A DNA stretch of 64,000 nucleotides from Pseudomonas sp. MYb185. GTDB lineage: Bacteria; Pseudomonadota; Gammaproteobacteria; Pseudomonadales; Pseudomonadaceae. Of the stretch, positions 1 through 7,857 are shown piece after piece (position 1 is the stretch's first letter; every line of letters starts with the position of its first letter). Made by a program: the position numbers and the translations under genes. The stretch covers positions 1-64,000 of the forward strand of contig NZ_PCQD01000007.1 of NCBI RefSeq assembly GCF_002979975.1, in the 5' to 3' direction. The notes beneath the pieces are model-generated. The model was not told where the DNA came from, did no database searches, and saw nothing but the letters and a program-made list of their open reading frames with translations.

Positions 1-37
1 TCCGCGCCCCGGCCCTTCGCAGAGCTCAGGGCGCTCC

Positions 38-69
38 AGCGGGCGAAGCAGTGCTTCGCTATTCCCGCT
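38..69. repeat. Nested inverted repeat in the leader upstream of fliD
   Basis: AGCGGG at 38-43 pairs with CCCGCT at 64-69, and inside them GCGAAGCA at 43-50 pairs with TGCTTCGC at 52-59, giving a compact GC-rich hairpin. I see no open reading frame with a plausible start in bases 1-136, so this is the intergenic region after a gene lying left of the window. It may be a terminator without a T-tract or a REP-like element. Confidence 0.45.
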
Positions 70-136
70 TCCGCCCCGCGAGGGGAGAGGGGGGCGGTAC
101 GGCGGTGCTTGAGGGTTTGGCGTAGGGTGTTTGGGG

Positions 137-153
137 CTGGCATGATCTCTGCA
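137..153 (+). promoter_or_regulatory. Sigma-54 (-24/-12) promoter of fliD-fliS
   Basis: CTGGCATGATCTCTGCA matches the consensus YTGGCACGRNNNTTGCW at 15 of 17 positions, with GG and GC at the required 10-base separation. It lies about 65 bases upstream of the fliD start. In Pseudomonas fliD is a FleQ/sigma-54-dependent class II gene, so the position makes sense; the start of transcription is inferred. Confidence 0.75.
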
Positions 154-218
154 TGTTTGTGCTGAGATCTTCTTTTTCAGCAGCGAACCGTCAATAAACG
201 GTCGCAGAGGGTAAGGTT

Positions 219-1676
219 ATGGCAATTACCGGTATCGGTTCGGGGATGGATGTCAGCGGCATGGTGAGTGCGCTGGTGAATGCGGAAGCGGCGCCCAAGA
301 CGGCGCAGCTTGACCGGCTGGAAAAGACCACCACCACCAAGGTATCGGCGCTGGGGCAGTTCCGCAGTGCGTTGTCGACCTTCCAGAAAGCGCTTGAAAA
401 GCTCAACGACCCCTCGCTGTTTGAAAAGCGCAGTGCAACTTCCAGCGCAGCTGATACTGTCAGCATCACGGCGGATTCCAAGGCGATTGCCGGTAACTAC
501 AACGTGCAGGTGTTCAACCTGGCGCAGAGCAGCAAGGTGGCGCTGGCCGGTTTCGACAATGCCAGTGATGTGCTGGGCAGCGGTACCCTGACCATCAATG
601 TGGGCGATGAGTCGCTGGATATTGATGTGTCGAACGGTAGCCTTACCGATATCCGCGATGCGATCAATGCTGCCGGGAAAGACAAGGGGCTCAGCGCAAC
701 TATCGTCAATGACCCGAATGGCGAGGGTGGGGCGCGGTTGGTGTTGAGTTCGGACAAATCGGGTACCGGTAACGATATCAGCGTGTCGGTGTCGGCGGAT
801 GCTACTGGTGATCTGAGCGAGCTGGCGTTCGCGCCACCGTCCGGTACCGAGGCCGATTTCGAGCCGACCCCGGTGAACGCAGATAATCCCCGCGCCGCAC
901 GGGTGATCAGTTATTCCCGCGATGCCAATCTGGCGATTGATGGAATCAACCTGAGCAGTGCCAGCAATACCGTGGAGGACGCCATCGAGGGCGTGACCCT
1001 GACGCTCAAGGGTGCGCAGTCGGCGGAAGCGTTGGCCAATGCCGAAACCATCAACCTCGGTGTGACCGAGGACAAGGCTGGCGTCAGAAAGTCCATTACT
1101 GATTTTGTCGATGCTTATAACGCGATGCTCGACAGCATCAATGCGCTGACCAGTGTGGTGTCGGTCGGTGGGGATGATGGCGAGCCGCTGGCTGCGGCGC
1201 TGGTGGGTGATTCCTCAGTGCGTTCGTTCATGAGTGCGATGCGCAGCGAGCTGACCGCGCCAAGCAGCGGGGAAGGTATCCGCATCCTGGCGGACCTGGG
1301 TATCAGCACCCAGCGCGACGGTAAACTGGCGGTCGACAATACCAAGCTGAACAAGGCGCTGGATACCAATTTCGAGCAGGTGAACAGCTTCTTTACCGGC
1401 GACCAGGGGTTGATGGCTCGGTTGGAGAACAAGGTCAAGCCCTATACCGAGACCGGCGGCATTCTGGAGAATCGCACCAAGGCGCTGCAGAATACCCTGT
1501 CGAGCGTGGATGACCAGCGTGAGACGCTGGCTACTCGTCTGACCAAGCTGGAATCGCGCCTCCTGGCGCAGTTCAATGCCATGGACTCACTGATATCGCA
1601 GATGAACAGCACCAGTTCCTTCCTGACCGCTCAACTCGACAGCCTGCCGGGCGTCGTGAGAAAGGATAAGAAATAA
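219..1676 (+). CDS. fliD: Flagellar filament cap protein FliD (HAP2)
   Basis: A 485-residue protein with the FliD layout: an N-terminal coiled-coil region opening with the typical GIGSGMDV motif (residues 5-12), a variable central part, and a C-terminal FliD_C region from about 230 to 465 with heptad-like helices near the end. FliD forms the cap at the filament tip, helps flagellin polymerise and can act as a mucin adhesin. The ATG has an AAGG ribosome site and lies behind a sigma-54-type promoter. fliS follows after 3 bases, so the two form an operon. Length is normal for the family. Confidence 0.96.
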   Translation: MAITGIGSGMDVSGMVSALVNAEAAPKTAQLDRLEKTTTTKVSALGQFRSALSTFQKALEKLNDPSLFEKRSATSSAADTVSITADSKAIAGNYNVQVFNLAQSSKVALAGFDNASDVLGSGTLTINVGDESLDIDVSNGSLTDIRDAINAAGKDKGLSATIVNDPNGEGGARLVLSSDKSGTGNDISVSVSADATGDLSELAFAPPSGTEADFEPTPVNADNPRAARVISYSRDANLAIDGINLSSASNTVEDAIEGVTLTLKGAQSAEALANAETINLGVTEDKAGVRKSITDFVDAYNAMLDSINALTSVVSVGGDDGEPLAAALVGDSSVRSFMSAMRSELTAPSSGEGIRILADLGISTQRDGKLAVDNTKLNKALDTNFEQVNSFFTGDQGLMARLENKVKPYTETGGILENRTKALQNTLSSVDDQRETLATRLTKLESRLLAQFNAMDSLISQMNSTSSFLTAQLDSLPGVVRKDKK

Positions 1677-1679
1677 ACC

Positions 1680-2048
1680 ATGAAAAGCCCCATCGATACC
1701 TACAAGCAGGTCAACCTGGCCCAGGAAGTTTCCCAGTACCGGGCGGTGCAGTTGCTGCTGGCCGGCGCCATCGAGCGCCTGAAGCTGGCCCGGCATGCGC
1801 AGGCTACCGGCAACCCGGAGCGGCGTGGTACCGCGGTGAGCAGCACCATCAGCATCATTGGCGCGCTGCAGGCGTCGCTGGACAAGGATCTGGGTGGGGA
1901 GATTGCCGAGAATCTGGATGGCCTGTACGACTATATGACTCGCAAGCTGGCAGGGGTGGCGCTGGATGATACGCCGCGGTCGCTGGATGAAGTGCAGCAG
2001 TTGCTGGAAGAGATCAAGGAAGGGTGGGATGCGATTGAGCCCAGATAA
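1680..2048 (+). CDS. fliS: Flagellin export chaperone FliS (first copy)
   Basis: A 122-residue all-helical protein with the FliS core (residues about 8-115). FliS binds the C-terminus of unpolymerised flagellin in the cytoplasm and keeps it export-competent. Start ATG has AAGGA upstream and lies 3 bases after fliD. A second FliS-like gene is found at 5341-5721; the two share the late segment with GGEIA-NLD and the C-terminal [20 protein letters not shown] motif. Two FliS-type genes after fliD is the usual Pseudomonas arrangement, but here they are separated by more than 3 kb of unrelated DNA. Confidence 0.93.
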   Translation: MKSPIDTYKQVNLAQEVSQYRAVQLLLAGAIERLKLARHAQATGNPERRGTAVSSTISIIGALQASLDKDLGGEIAENLDGLYDYMTRKLAGVALDDTPRSLDEVQQLLEEIKEGWDAIEPR

Positions 2049-2076
2049 GGGCGTGATGCGTTTCGGTTGATTGATG

Positions 2077-2108
2077 AACCCTGGCTTTGGCTGGGGTTTG
2101 TTGTTTTT
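2077..2108 (+). terminator. Rho-independent terminator after fliS
   Basis: AACCCTGGC at 2077-2085 pairs with GCTGGGGTT at 2090-2098 (nine pairs including two G-T wobbles) around a TTTG loop, followed by a T-rich run to 2108. A second perfect hairpin, CATCGAGC-TGGT-GCTCGATG, lies at 2121-2140 without a T-tract. Confidence 0.65.
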
Positions 2109-2276
2109 GGGGTGGGCTTTCATCGAGCTGGTGCTCGATGTTCCCAGGGGGCTCGCCAACCCTAGGAGGGGAATTGTTATCCGGGGTGGTATAGATTAGG
2201 TTGTTATGTTTCTTATTGTTTACAAATAAGCAAAAATGCACATAATGAGAAACGGTTTTATTAGAGGATGCGCTGT

Positions 2277-2756
2277 ATGTCTGCAGATATGCCCCCTTCT
2301 GACATCGCGGCGAGGGCTGCTCGACTGGGAAGCAAGATACGTGCTCGTCGCAAGGCGCTGAGAGTCAGTACCACTGTGACTGCCGAGGCTTCCAGTATTT
2401 CCAGGGTCACGCTGCATCGAATAGAGCGTGGAGAGCCCTCGGTGAGTATGGCGGCCTACCTCAGGGTTCTGGCGGCTTTGGGACTGGAATTTGAGCTGAT
2501 TGAGGCGGCGAACGCTGAAAAGCCTGATCTGCAGGCACAGGCGAGTATTCCAGTTCGTGTATCGCTGGTGACCTATCCTGTTCTGAAGAGTCTTGCCTGG
2601 CAGGTACAGGGAACCGATAGTCTGAGCCCGCAGGAGGCTTGGGATATCTACGAACGTAATTGGCGCCATGCTGATCTGGATAAAGCCCTGCCGGATGAAC
2701 TTGCTCTTATGGAGGCTCTGCGCCAGGTATTTGGTGGGGGAGGCCGGAATGTTTAA
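2277..2756 (+). CDS. XRE-family HTH protein, antitoxin-like partner of an AbiEii-type toxin
   Basis: A 159-residue protein with a helix-turn-helix domain at about residues 10-75 (motif ISRVTLHRIERGEPSVSM) and a C-terminal part of unknown fold. I chose the ATG at 2277 because AGAGG lies nine bases upstream; the in-frame ATG at 2268 abuts that site. Its stop codon overlaps the start of a 24-codon remnant whose sequence resembles the N-terminus of AbiEii/nucleotidyltransferase toxins. HTH genes of this kind are commonly paired with such toxins, so this is probably the antitoxin/autorepressor left behind. Its exact targets are unknown. Confidence 0.7.
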   Translation: MSADMPPSDIAARAARLGSKIRARRKALRVSTTVTAEASSISRVTLHRIERGEPSVSMAAYLRVLAALGLEFELIEAANAEKPDLQAQASIPVRVSLVTYPVLKSLAWQVQGTDSLSPQEAWDIYERNWRHADLDKALPDELALMEALRQVFGGGGRNV

Positions 2757-2823
2757 ACGGGCACACCATCAGCGCATTGCCTTGGTACTTGAGAGCATGG
2801 ATTCGGCCTTGTTGCGCGAGTGA
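2749..2823 (+). pseudogene. 5' stub of an AbiEii-type nucleotidyltransferase toxin gene
   Basis: An ATG at 2749 overlaps the end of the HTH gene by 8 bases and is followed by 24 codons starting MFKRAHHQRIALVLESMD and then TGA. The pattern HHQRIA-VL-S-D-LLR is what I recall from the first residues of AbiEii-family nucleotidyltransferases encoded directly behind such HTH genes. The catalytic region is missing, and bases 2824-2917 do not continue the family in any frame I can follow. The toxin therefore seems deleted or badly decayed. Family assignment is from memory of the N-terminal motif. Confidence 0.5.
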
Positions 2824-2869
2824 GCGCATGAGCTGCATTCCGGACAATGTGCTGGCCTGAGATGGCGCT

Positions 2870-2889
2870 GGCCGGGATGGAACCCGGCC
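2870..2889. terminator. Perfect hairpin between the toxin stub and the sulfatase gene
   Basis: GGCCGGG at 2870-2876 pairs with CCCGGCC at 2883-2889 around ATGGAA. There is no clear T-tract. It sits between two converging genes and could end transcription from either side. Confidence 0.4.
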
Positions 2890-2917
2890 GTCCATGGTGC
2901 TGGTGTTGCCGGAGGGG

Positions 2918-5173
2918 TTAGATCCGGCAGTCATTTCCCAGGTTGGCTTCGATGATGGCTCTGTCTGCTTCGTCGGTCAGGCCGTCATGGTTGAAGTCGT
3001 ACCAGCTGGAGTAGCCGCCGCCCTGTGCCGGGTCGCTCCAGTAGGCCCATTGCTCCAGGTCTTGTTGATTCACCTGCAGGTCGCCGTTACCGTCGCCGGG
3101 GCAGTCGATGCCGCTGGCCAGCAGGTGGGTCAGTTCGTCGCGCAGGGCGGTGAAGTTGGCCTGTTGCTCGCCGGTCAGTTGCTCGGGCGTGTTGCTGGCC
3201 AGCAGGTTGAGTTCTTCGCGGTCGAGCTTGAGTTCGGCGGGGTTGGTGCTTTCGTTTACTTCGTAGAACTCCTCGGTGTCGACCAGGGTGTCGGTGGCAC
3301 AGTCCAGGCGGCGCAGGCGGACCAGTTTGAAATCTTCGTTACGCAGCGCGCTCTGGTGCTGGGGGAACATTACCGTGGCGGGTTGGTTCTGGCTTTCCAG
3401 GTAGGCGTTGACCGCGCAGCAGGAGCTGAAGCCGTTCGGGTCGATGTCGCTGCCGGGGCCGTACCAGACGCCGCTCTGGTCTTCGCACACGCCCTGCTGC
3501 GGGAAGATCTGTACGCAGGTGTTGGCGGCGGGAATCACGCAGGGTGGCGGGGTGGAGGCGCTGATGTTGGTGCCCTGTTCGGTGAAGTTGGTGCTGCGAA
3601 TGCCGTCCCGGTCCGGTTCGGTCAGGTAGGGCATGACCGGCTGGGCATCCAGTTGCAGCTCACTGGGCAGGCTGCTTTCATCGATGCCGGCGATTTCGCG
3701 GAACAGGCTGAACAGGTCGGTGCTGTTGACCATGTGCGGCACATCCCGGTCCGGGCTGTTGACCATCGGGCCGGTTACCACCAGAGGTACCCAGACGCCG
3801 GTCTGGTACAGCGAGCCCTTGGCGCGCAGCGGGTCGAATGGCAGCTTGACGGTGGGCATGTAGGTACCGTTGTCACTGGTCAGCACCACCATGGTGTTGC
3901 TGTCGGGGTTGTATTGCAGGCTGCCGTCGTCGAGGCGCAGGGCGATGCCGGTGTCGACCAGCAGGCGGCCGATCTCCCGGTCCACGGCTTCCAGCATGTG
4001 CTGGGCGACCGCCCGTTGCTGGGCGAAGTCGGCGAGATCGACAGGGTCAACCGGGAGGATGCCGAGTTCGGTCAGGGAGTCGGCCACCGGAGTGCCGCAG
4101 CCAACCAGGCTGAGGGTGGCATCCGGGTTTGGCAGCAGGTTGGCTGGTGGCGGCTGCAGTGGGGTATGCAGGGAGGAGTAGCCCAGGCTCAGCATCCAGG
4201 GTGTGTCGGGCTGCTGCTGGCGCTGTTCGATCCAGTCGATGGCCAGGTCGGTTTCCAGGATGGTGCGGTAGCCGCGGGCGCGTGGGTGGTCGGCTTCCAG
4301 GACTTCATTGCTGCCATCGGCGTGGTTGATCTTCCAGGCGCCGGTGTAGTGGCCGTTCTGCACGCTGAAATCCAGTTCGGCGCGGCGTGACTGGCTGTAG
4401 GCGCTGCTGAGCGGGTCGAGGATGCCGCCCAGTTCCAGACAGGTGCGGCCGGGCGTGGGGTAAGTGTTCGGGTCGGTCATCAACAGATGGGTGCCGCTGG
4501 CGTGACCATCGGGTAGGTAACAGACGCCGTAGTCGGCGCCGTTGCTGCTGTCGGCGGTGGTATTGGGCACGAAGCCGCAATGATAGGTGCCCACCGGGGC
4601 GACGCCGCCGGCGGTGGTGTCGATGGGGTAGGGTGCGCCATCCAGGTAGCCGGCGAAGTAGTCCCAGCCCAGTTCGCGCATGGCGTCGTCACCCAGCGGG
4701 TGGTTGTGGGGGCTGATGTCGGAGCCGGTGAGGTGCATCTTGCCGATCAGTGCGCTGACATAGCCGGCCTGCTCCTTGAGCAGCTTGGGCGTGGTCAGGG
4801 TGTAGGGTGAGACCTGGGAGTTGGCCAGGTCGTTGGAGACGATGGCGTTGCGTACGCCGCTGCGGAATGGATACCGACCTTCGAAGAAGGTGGAGCGCGT
4901 TGGCGAGCAGGTGGGCATCGACCAGGTGTTGCGAAAGCGCACGCCGGCGTTGGCGATGGCGTCGATGCTGTCGGTCTGCGGCGGGAGAGCGCCGCCGTAG
5001 CCGAAGGCTTCGAACTGGTCGACGCCGACATCATCGATGACGATGAACAGGATGTTGGGTGGCGGGGCCTCGGTTGCGCTGTCCTTCGATCCGGAACTGG
5101 AGCTGGAGCCGAATTTGCAGCCGGTGATGGCCAGCAGGCACAGGGCGGCCAGGAGGAGGTGGCGAGTACTCAT
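2918..5173 (-). CDS. Secreted sulfatase lipoprotein with C-terminal dockerin-like calcium-binding repeats
   Basis: A 751-residue protein. Residues 1-19 are a lipoprotein signal ending in the lipobox ITGC, followed by a Ser-rich linker. The sulfatase domain has the metal-binding VIDDVG near 45-50, the formylglycine motif CSPTR with Cys89, and a later TSDNG metal site. The last 60 residues carry two EF-hand-like loops (GDGNGDLQVNQQDL and DFNHDGLTDEAD), as in dockerin-type modules. It should hydrolyse a sulfate ester outside the cytoplasm after Cys89 is converted to formylglycine; the substrate is unknown. The ATG at 5173 has AAAGGA upstream. It lies on the opposite strand inside a flagellar cluster, suggesting insertion. 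Confidence 0.88.
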   Translation of the reverse strand: MSTRHLLLAALCLLAITGCKFGSSSSSGSKDSATEAPPPNILFIVIDDVGVDQFEAFGYGGALPPQTDSIDAIANAGVRFRNTWSMPTCSPTRSTFFEGRYPFRSGVRNAIVSNDLANSQVSPYTLTTPKLLKEQAGYVSALIGKMHLTGSDISPHNHPLGDDAMRELGWDYFAGYLDGAPYPIDTTAGGVAPVGTYHCGFVPNTTADSSNGADYGVCYLPDGHASGTHLLMTDPNTYPTPGRTCLELGGILDPLSSAYSQSRRAELDFSVQNGHYTGAWKINHADGSNEVLEADHPRARGYRTILETDLAIDWIEQRQQQPDTPWMLSLGYSSLHTPLQPPPANLLPNPDATLSLVGCGTPVADSLTELGILPVDPVDLADFAQQRAVAQHMLEAVDREIGRLLVDTGIALRLDDGSLQYNPDSNTMVVLTSDNGTYMPTVKLPFDPLRAKGSLYQTGVWVPLVVTGPMVNSPDRDVPHMVNSTDLFSLFREIAGIDESSLPSELQLDAQPVMPYLTEPDRDGIRSTNFTEQGTNISASTPPPCVIPAANTCVQIFPQQGVCEDQSGVWYGPGSDIDPNGFSSCCAVNAYLESQNQPATVMFPQHQSALRNEDFKLVRLRRLDCATDTLVDTEEFYEVNESTNPAELKLDREELNLLASNTPEQLTGEQQANFTALRDELTHLLASGIDCPGDGNGDLQVNQQDLEQWAYWSDPAQGGGYSSWYDFNHDGLTDEADRAIIEANLGNDCRI

Positions 5174-5275
5174 GTTATGTCCTTTGTCGGTACTACTGTT
5201 CGCTATTCCGTCAGATGCTTGCATATAGCCATTACGCAAAGATAGTCGCTGACTGCTGTTTGGGCAAAAATTTCT

Positions 5276-5301
5276 TCAAGTTTTTCCGGTGCTGCCGATA
5301 A
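5276..5301 (+). promoter_or_regulatory. Sigma-28 (FliA) promoter of the second fliS and fliT
   Basis: TCAAG at 5276-5280 and GCCGATAA at 5294-5301, separated by 13 bases, match the FliA consensus used for late flagellar genes. Transcription would begin near 5308, leaving a leader of about 30 bases before the ATG at 5341. This argues against a start at the GTG at 5311. Confidence 0.7.
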
Positions 5302-5340
5302 CAGAGGCATGTGCAACAGCTCAACAGGATCTATGCTCCC

Positions 5341-5721
5341 ATGAATGCCTACGCAATGAAGCAGTACCAGACAGTCAGTGTCCATGCCCAGGTCAGCGAG
5401 GCGGACCCGCATCGGTTGATCCAGATGCTGTTCGAAGGTGGCCTGCAGCGTCTGGCCCAGGCCAGGGGCGCACTGGAGCACGGCAATATCCCGCTCAAGG
5501 GTGAGCTGATCGGCAAGGCGATGGGTATCATCGGTGGTCTGCGCGAGTCGGTTGACCGGGAGAAAGGTGGCGAAATAGCGGCAAATCTGGATAATCTATA
5601 CGCCTTCATGCAGCAGCGTCTGAGCCAGGCCAATCTGCAGAACGATCCAGCCATGCTGGATGAGGTGGCAAGTCTGTTGCGTGAGATCAAGCAGGGCTGG
5701 GATGGCATTCGCCAATCCTGA
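5341..5721 (+). CDS. fliS: Flagellar chaperone FliS (second copy)
   Basis: A 126-residue FliS-family protein (from MNAYAMKQYQ) with the motif EADPHRLIQMLFEGGLQRL, typical of the family's first helix. It should act as a cytoplasmic flagellin chaperone; how the work is shared with the first FliS is unknown. I prefer ATG 5341, with AGGA about 11 bases upstream, over an in-frame GTG at 5311, because a FliA promoter would start transcription at about 5308. fliT follows 18 bases downstream. Its promoter is diverged from the neighbouring sulfatase gene. Confidence 0.92.
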   Translation: MNAYAMKQYQTVSVHAQVSEADPHRLIQMLFEGGLQRLAQARGALEHGNIPLKGELIGKAMGIIGGLRESVDREKGGEIAANLDNLYAFMQQRLSQANLQNDPAMLDEVASLLREIKQGWDGIRQS

Positions 5722-5739
5722 GCCGCGAGGAGAGAACCC

Positions 5740-6036
5740 ATGGCCGTTGCCGTAGAACAATTGCAGGATACCCACCAGGCGCTGATTGCCGCTGTGCAGG
5801 CGGGAGACTGGCAGCAGGTGGGGGAACTGGATCGACTGTGCCGCCAACTGGTACAGCAGGCCATGGCCCAGCCTGATCGGGACGAAGCGTTGCTGGCCGA
5901 GGTGCTGGGCTCGCTGTCGGCCACCTACCGTGAAGTCATCGGCCTGTGCCAGGCGGTGCAGGGCAAGCTGGCCGAGGAGCTGCAAGGGGTGCAGCGCGGC
6001 AAGCAGGGTGCCAAGGTATACCAGATGTTCAGCTGA
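5740..6036 (+). CDS. fliT: FliT-like flagellar chaperone
   Basis: A 98-residue helical protein that directly follows the second fliS, with a good GAGGAG ribosome site. FliT binds FliD in the cytoplasm as an export chaperone in enteric bacteria; the Pseudomonas counterpart is a short, divergent relative at this same position. Sequence alone gives only helices rich in Gln and Leu, so the call rests on size, position and general composition. Confidence 0.7.
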   Translation: MAVAVEQLQDTHQALIAAVQAGDWQQVGELDRLCRQLVQQAMAQPDRDEALLAEVLGSLSATYREVIGLCQAVQGKLAEELQGVQRGKQGAKVYQMFS

Positions 6037-6265
6037 GCCGAGCTCCGCGAATATCGCGATGCCGATATTTGCGGAGGCAATGAGACCCTCAATTCCGCTT
6101 TTTGTTCCGCCAATGAATGCGTTATGCGACGAGTTGCGCTAAAAAGGTGCGCCAAGTATTTGACTCGCGCTGCCAATCTCTCTACCTTGTGCTTATAGCC
6201 GCTAGATATGGCGTAAGGCCATTATATTCTGCGTGGAAACGCAAGTAGAGGAATTTCTGCCAGTC

Positions 6266-7747
6266 ATGCAGCCCAATAGTCATATCCTTCTGATCGATGA
6301 TTGTCCGCAAAGCCGCCACGACCTCAACCTGATTCTCGGATTCCTCGGAGAGGATACGCTGTTCACCAATTCCACCGCCTGGCAACAGGAGGCGGCCGCG
6401 CAGTTGCCGTCTGCCGCCGCGGTCAAGTGCGTGATTCTCGGCAAATGCGAACATCCCCAGGGGGCTGACGGGGTATTGGGCCAGCTCGACAAGTGGGATG
6501 CGCACCTGCCGGTGGTCATGCTCGGGCGGGACCAACTGGTCGGCTGGCCGGATCATCTGCGCCAGCGGCTGCTGGCAACCATCGAGCCGCCGTTGAGCTA
6601 CAACCAGTTGCTCGATACGCTGCACCGCGCCCAGGTCTACCGTGAGGTATTCGACGACGGGCAGCGCAAGCGCCAGCGCGAACCGAACCTGTTCCGCAGC
6701 CTGGTCGGTACCAGCCGGTCGATCCAGTCGGTGCGGCAGATGATGAAGCAGGTGGCCGACACCGAGGCCACGGTGCTGATCCTGGGTGACTCGGGCACCG
6801 GCAAGGAGGTGGTAGCGCGCAATCTGCATTATCACTCGCAGCGCAAGGATGCCCCCTTCGTGCCGGTGAACTGCGGAGCGATTCCGGCCGAGCTGCTGGA
6901 GAGCGAGCTGTTCGGTCATGAGAAGGGTGCCTTTACCGGGGCGATTACCAGTCGGGCCGGGCGTTTCGAGCTGGCTGCCGGGGGCACGCTGTTCCTTGAT
7001 GAGATCGGCGACATGCCGCTGAACATGCAGGTCAAGCTGCTGCGTGTACTGCAGGAGCGCACCTTCGAGCGGGTCGGCAGCAACAAGCCGCAACAGGCCG
7101 ATGTGCGGGTGATCGCCGCCACGCACAAGAACCTGGAGCAGATGATCGCCAATGGCGAGTTCCGCGAGGACCTGTATTACCGCCTGCACGTATTCCCCAT
7201 CGAGATGCCGCCGCTGCGCGAGCGGATCGAAGACCTGCCGCTGCTGCTCAATGAATTGATCACCCGTCTGGAAAACGAGAAGCGTGGCTCGATCCGCTTC
7301 AGCAGCGCAGCGATCATGTCCCTGTGTCAGCACCCCTGGCCGGGTAATGTGCGGGAGCTGGCCAACCTGGTCGAGCGCATGGCGATCATGCATCCCCACG
7401 GGGTGATCGGCGTCGGCGAACTGCCGCGCAAGTTCCGCTATCTCGATGACGACCAGGACGATCTGCGCCAACTGCGTGAAGAGCGCGATGACAACGCCTG
7501 GCGTCCGTCTGTTTCCGGTCTCAGCGGTCCCACCGGGCTGCCACCGGAAGGGCTGGACCTGAAGGAGTACCTGGCCGAGCTGGAGCAGGCGCTGATCCAG
7601 CAGGCGCTGGACGATGCCAATTACGTGGTGGCGCGCGCGGCGGAGCGGTTGCGGATTCGTCGTACCACGCTGGTGGAGAAGATGCGTAAATATGGCATGA
7701 GCCGCGACGCCGAGGCGGCAGGCGACCGGGAACCGTCAGAAGACTGA
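6266..7747 (+). CDS. fleQ: Flagellar master regulator FleQ (sigma-54 activator, c-di-GMP receptor)
   Basis: A 493-residue enhancer-binding protein: a degenerate receiver domain (1-125) where the usual phospho-acceptor Asp is missing (segment VILGKCEHP), an AAA+ domain with Walker A GDSGTGKE (174-181) and the sigma-54 contact loop GAFTGA (221-226), and a C-terminal Fis-type HTH near 445-475. The c-di-GMP contacts known from P. aeruginosa, LFRS 142-145 and Arg185/Asn186, fall at the same numbers when translation starts at ATG 6266, which supports this start over a GTG at 6233. FleQ switches on flagellar class II genes and in Pseudomonas also represses biofilm genes. Confidence 0.95.
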   Translation: MQPNSHILLIDDCPQSRHDLNLILGFLGEDTLFTNSTAWQQEAAAQLPSAAAVKCVILGKCEHPQGADGVLGQLDKWDAHLPVVMLGRDQLVGWPDHLRQRLLATIEPPLSYNQLLDTLHRAQVYREVFDDGQRKRQREPNLFRSLVGTSRSIQSVRQMMKQVADTEATVLILGDSGTGKEVVARNLHYHSQRKDAPFVPVNCGAIPAELLESELFGHEKGAFTGAITSRAGRFELAAGGTLFLDEIGDMPLNMQVKLLRVLQERTFERVGSNKPQQADVRVIAATHKNLEQMIANGEFREDLYYRLHVFPIEMPPLRERIEDLPLLLNELITRLENEKRGSIRFSSAAIMSLCQHPWPGNVRELANLVERMAIMHPHGVIGVGELPRKFRYLDDDQDDLRQLREERDDNAWRPSVSGLSGPTGLPPEGLDLKEYLAELEQALIQQALDDANYVVARAAERLRIRRTTLVEKMRKYGMSRDAEAAGDREPSED

Positions 7748-7801
7748 CATCCGAAACGGCCATTTATTTATAAAGCATTGATTTTAAATGGTTTATTGTT
7801 G

Positions 7802-7818
7802 ATGGCATAACCCTTGCT
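7802..7818 (+). promoter_or_regulatory. Sigma-54 (-24/-12) promoter of fleS-fleR
   Basis: ATGGCATAACCCTTGCT keeps the essential GG and GC dinucleotides 10 bases apart and a full TTGCT -12 block; three consensus positions differ. It is 40 bases upstream of fleS, matching the known FleQ-dependent control of fleSR. Confidence 0.7.
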
Positions 7819-7857
7819 TGAGTGCTCCCCAGTTAGTGTGCTTATCAGGGAGTCACC

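Noticed and set aside
2894-4390. A 498-codon open frame antisense to the sulfatase gene
   Set aside because: It is a high-GC shadow frame of Gly/Val/Gln-rich sequence without domains; the sulfatase on the other strand has signal, catalytic motifs and ribosome site.
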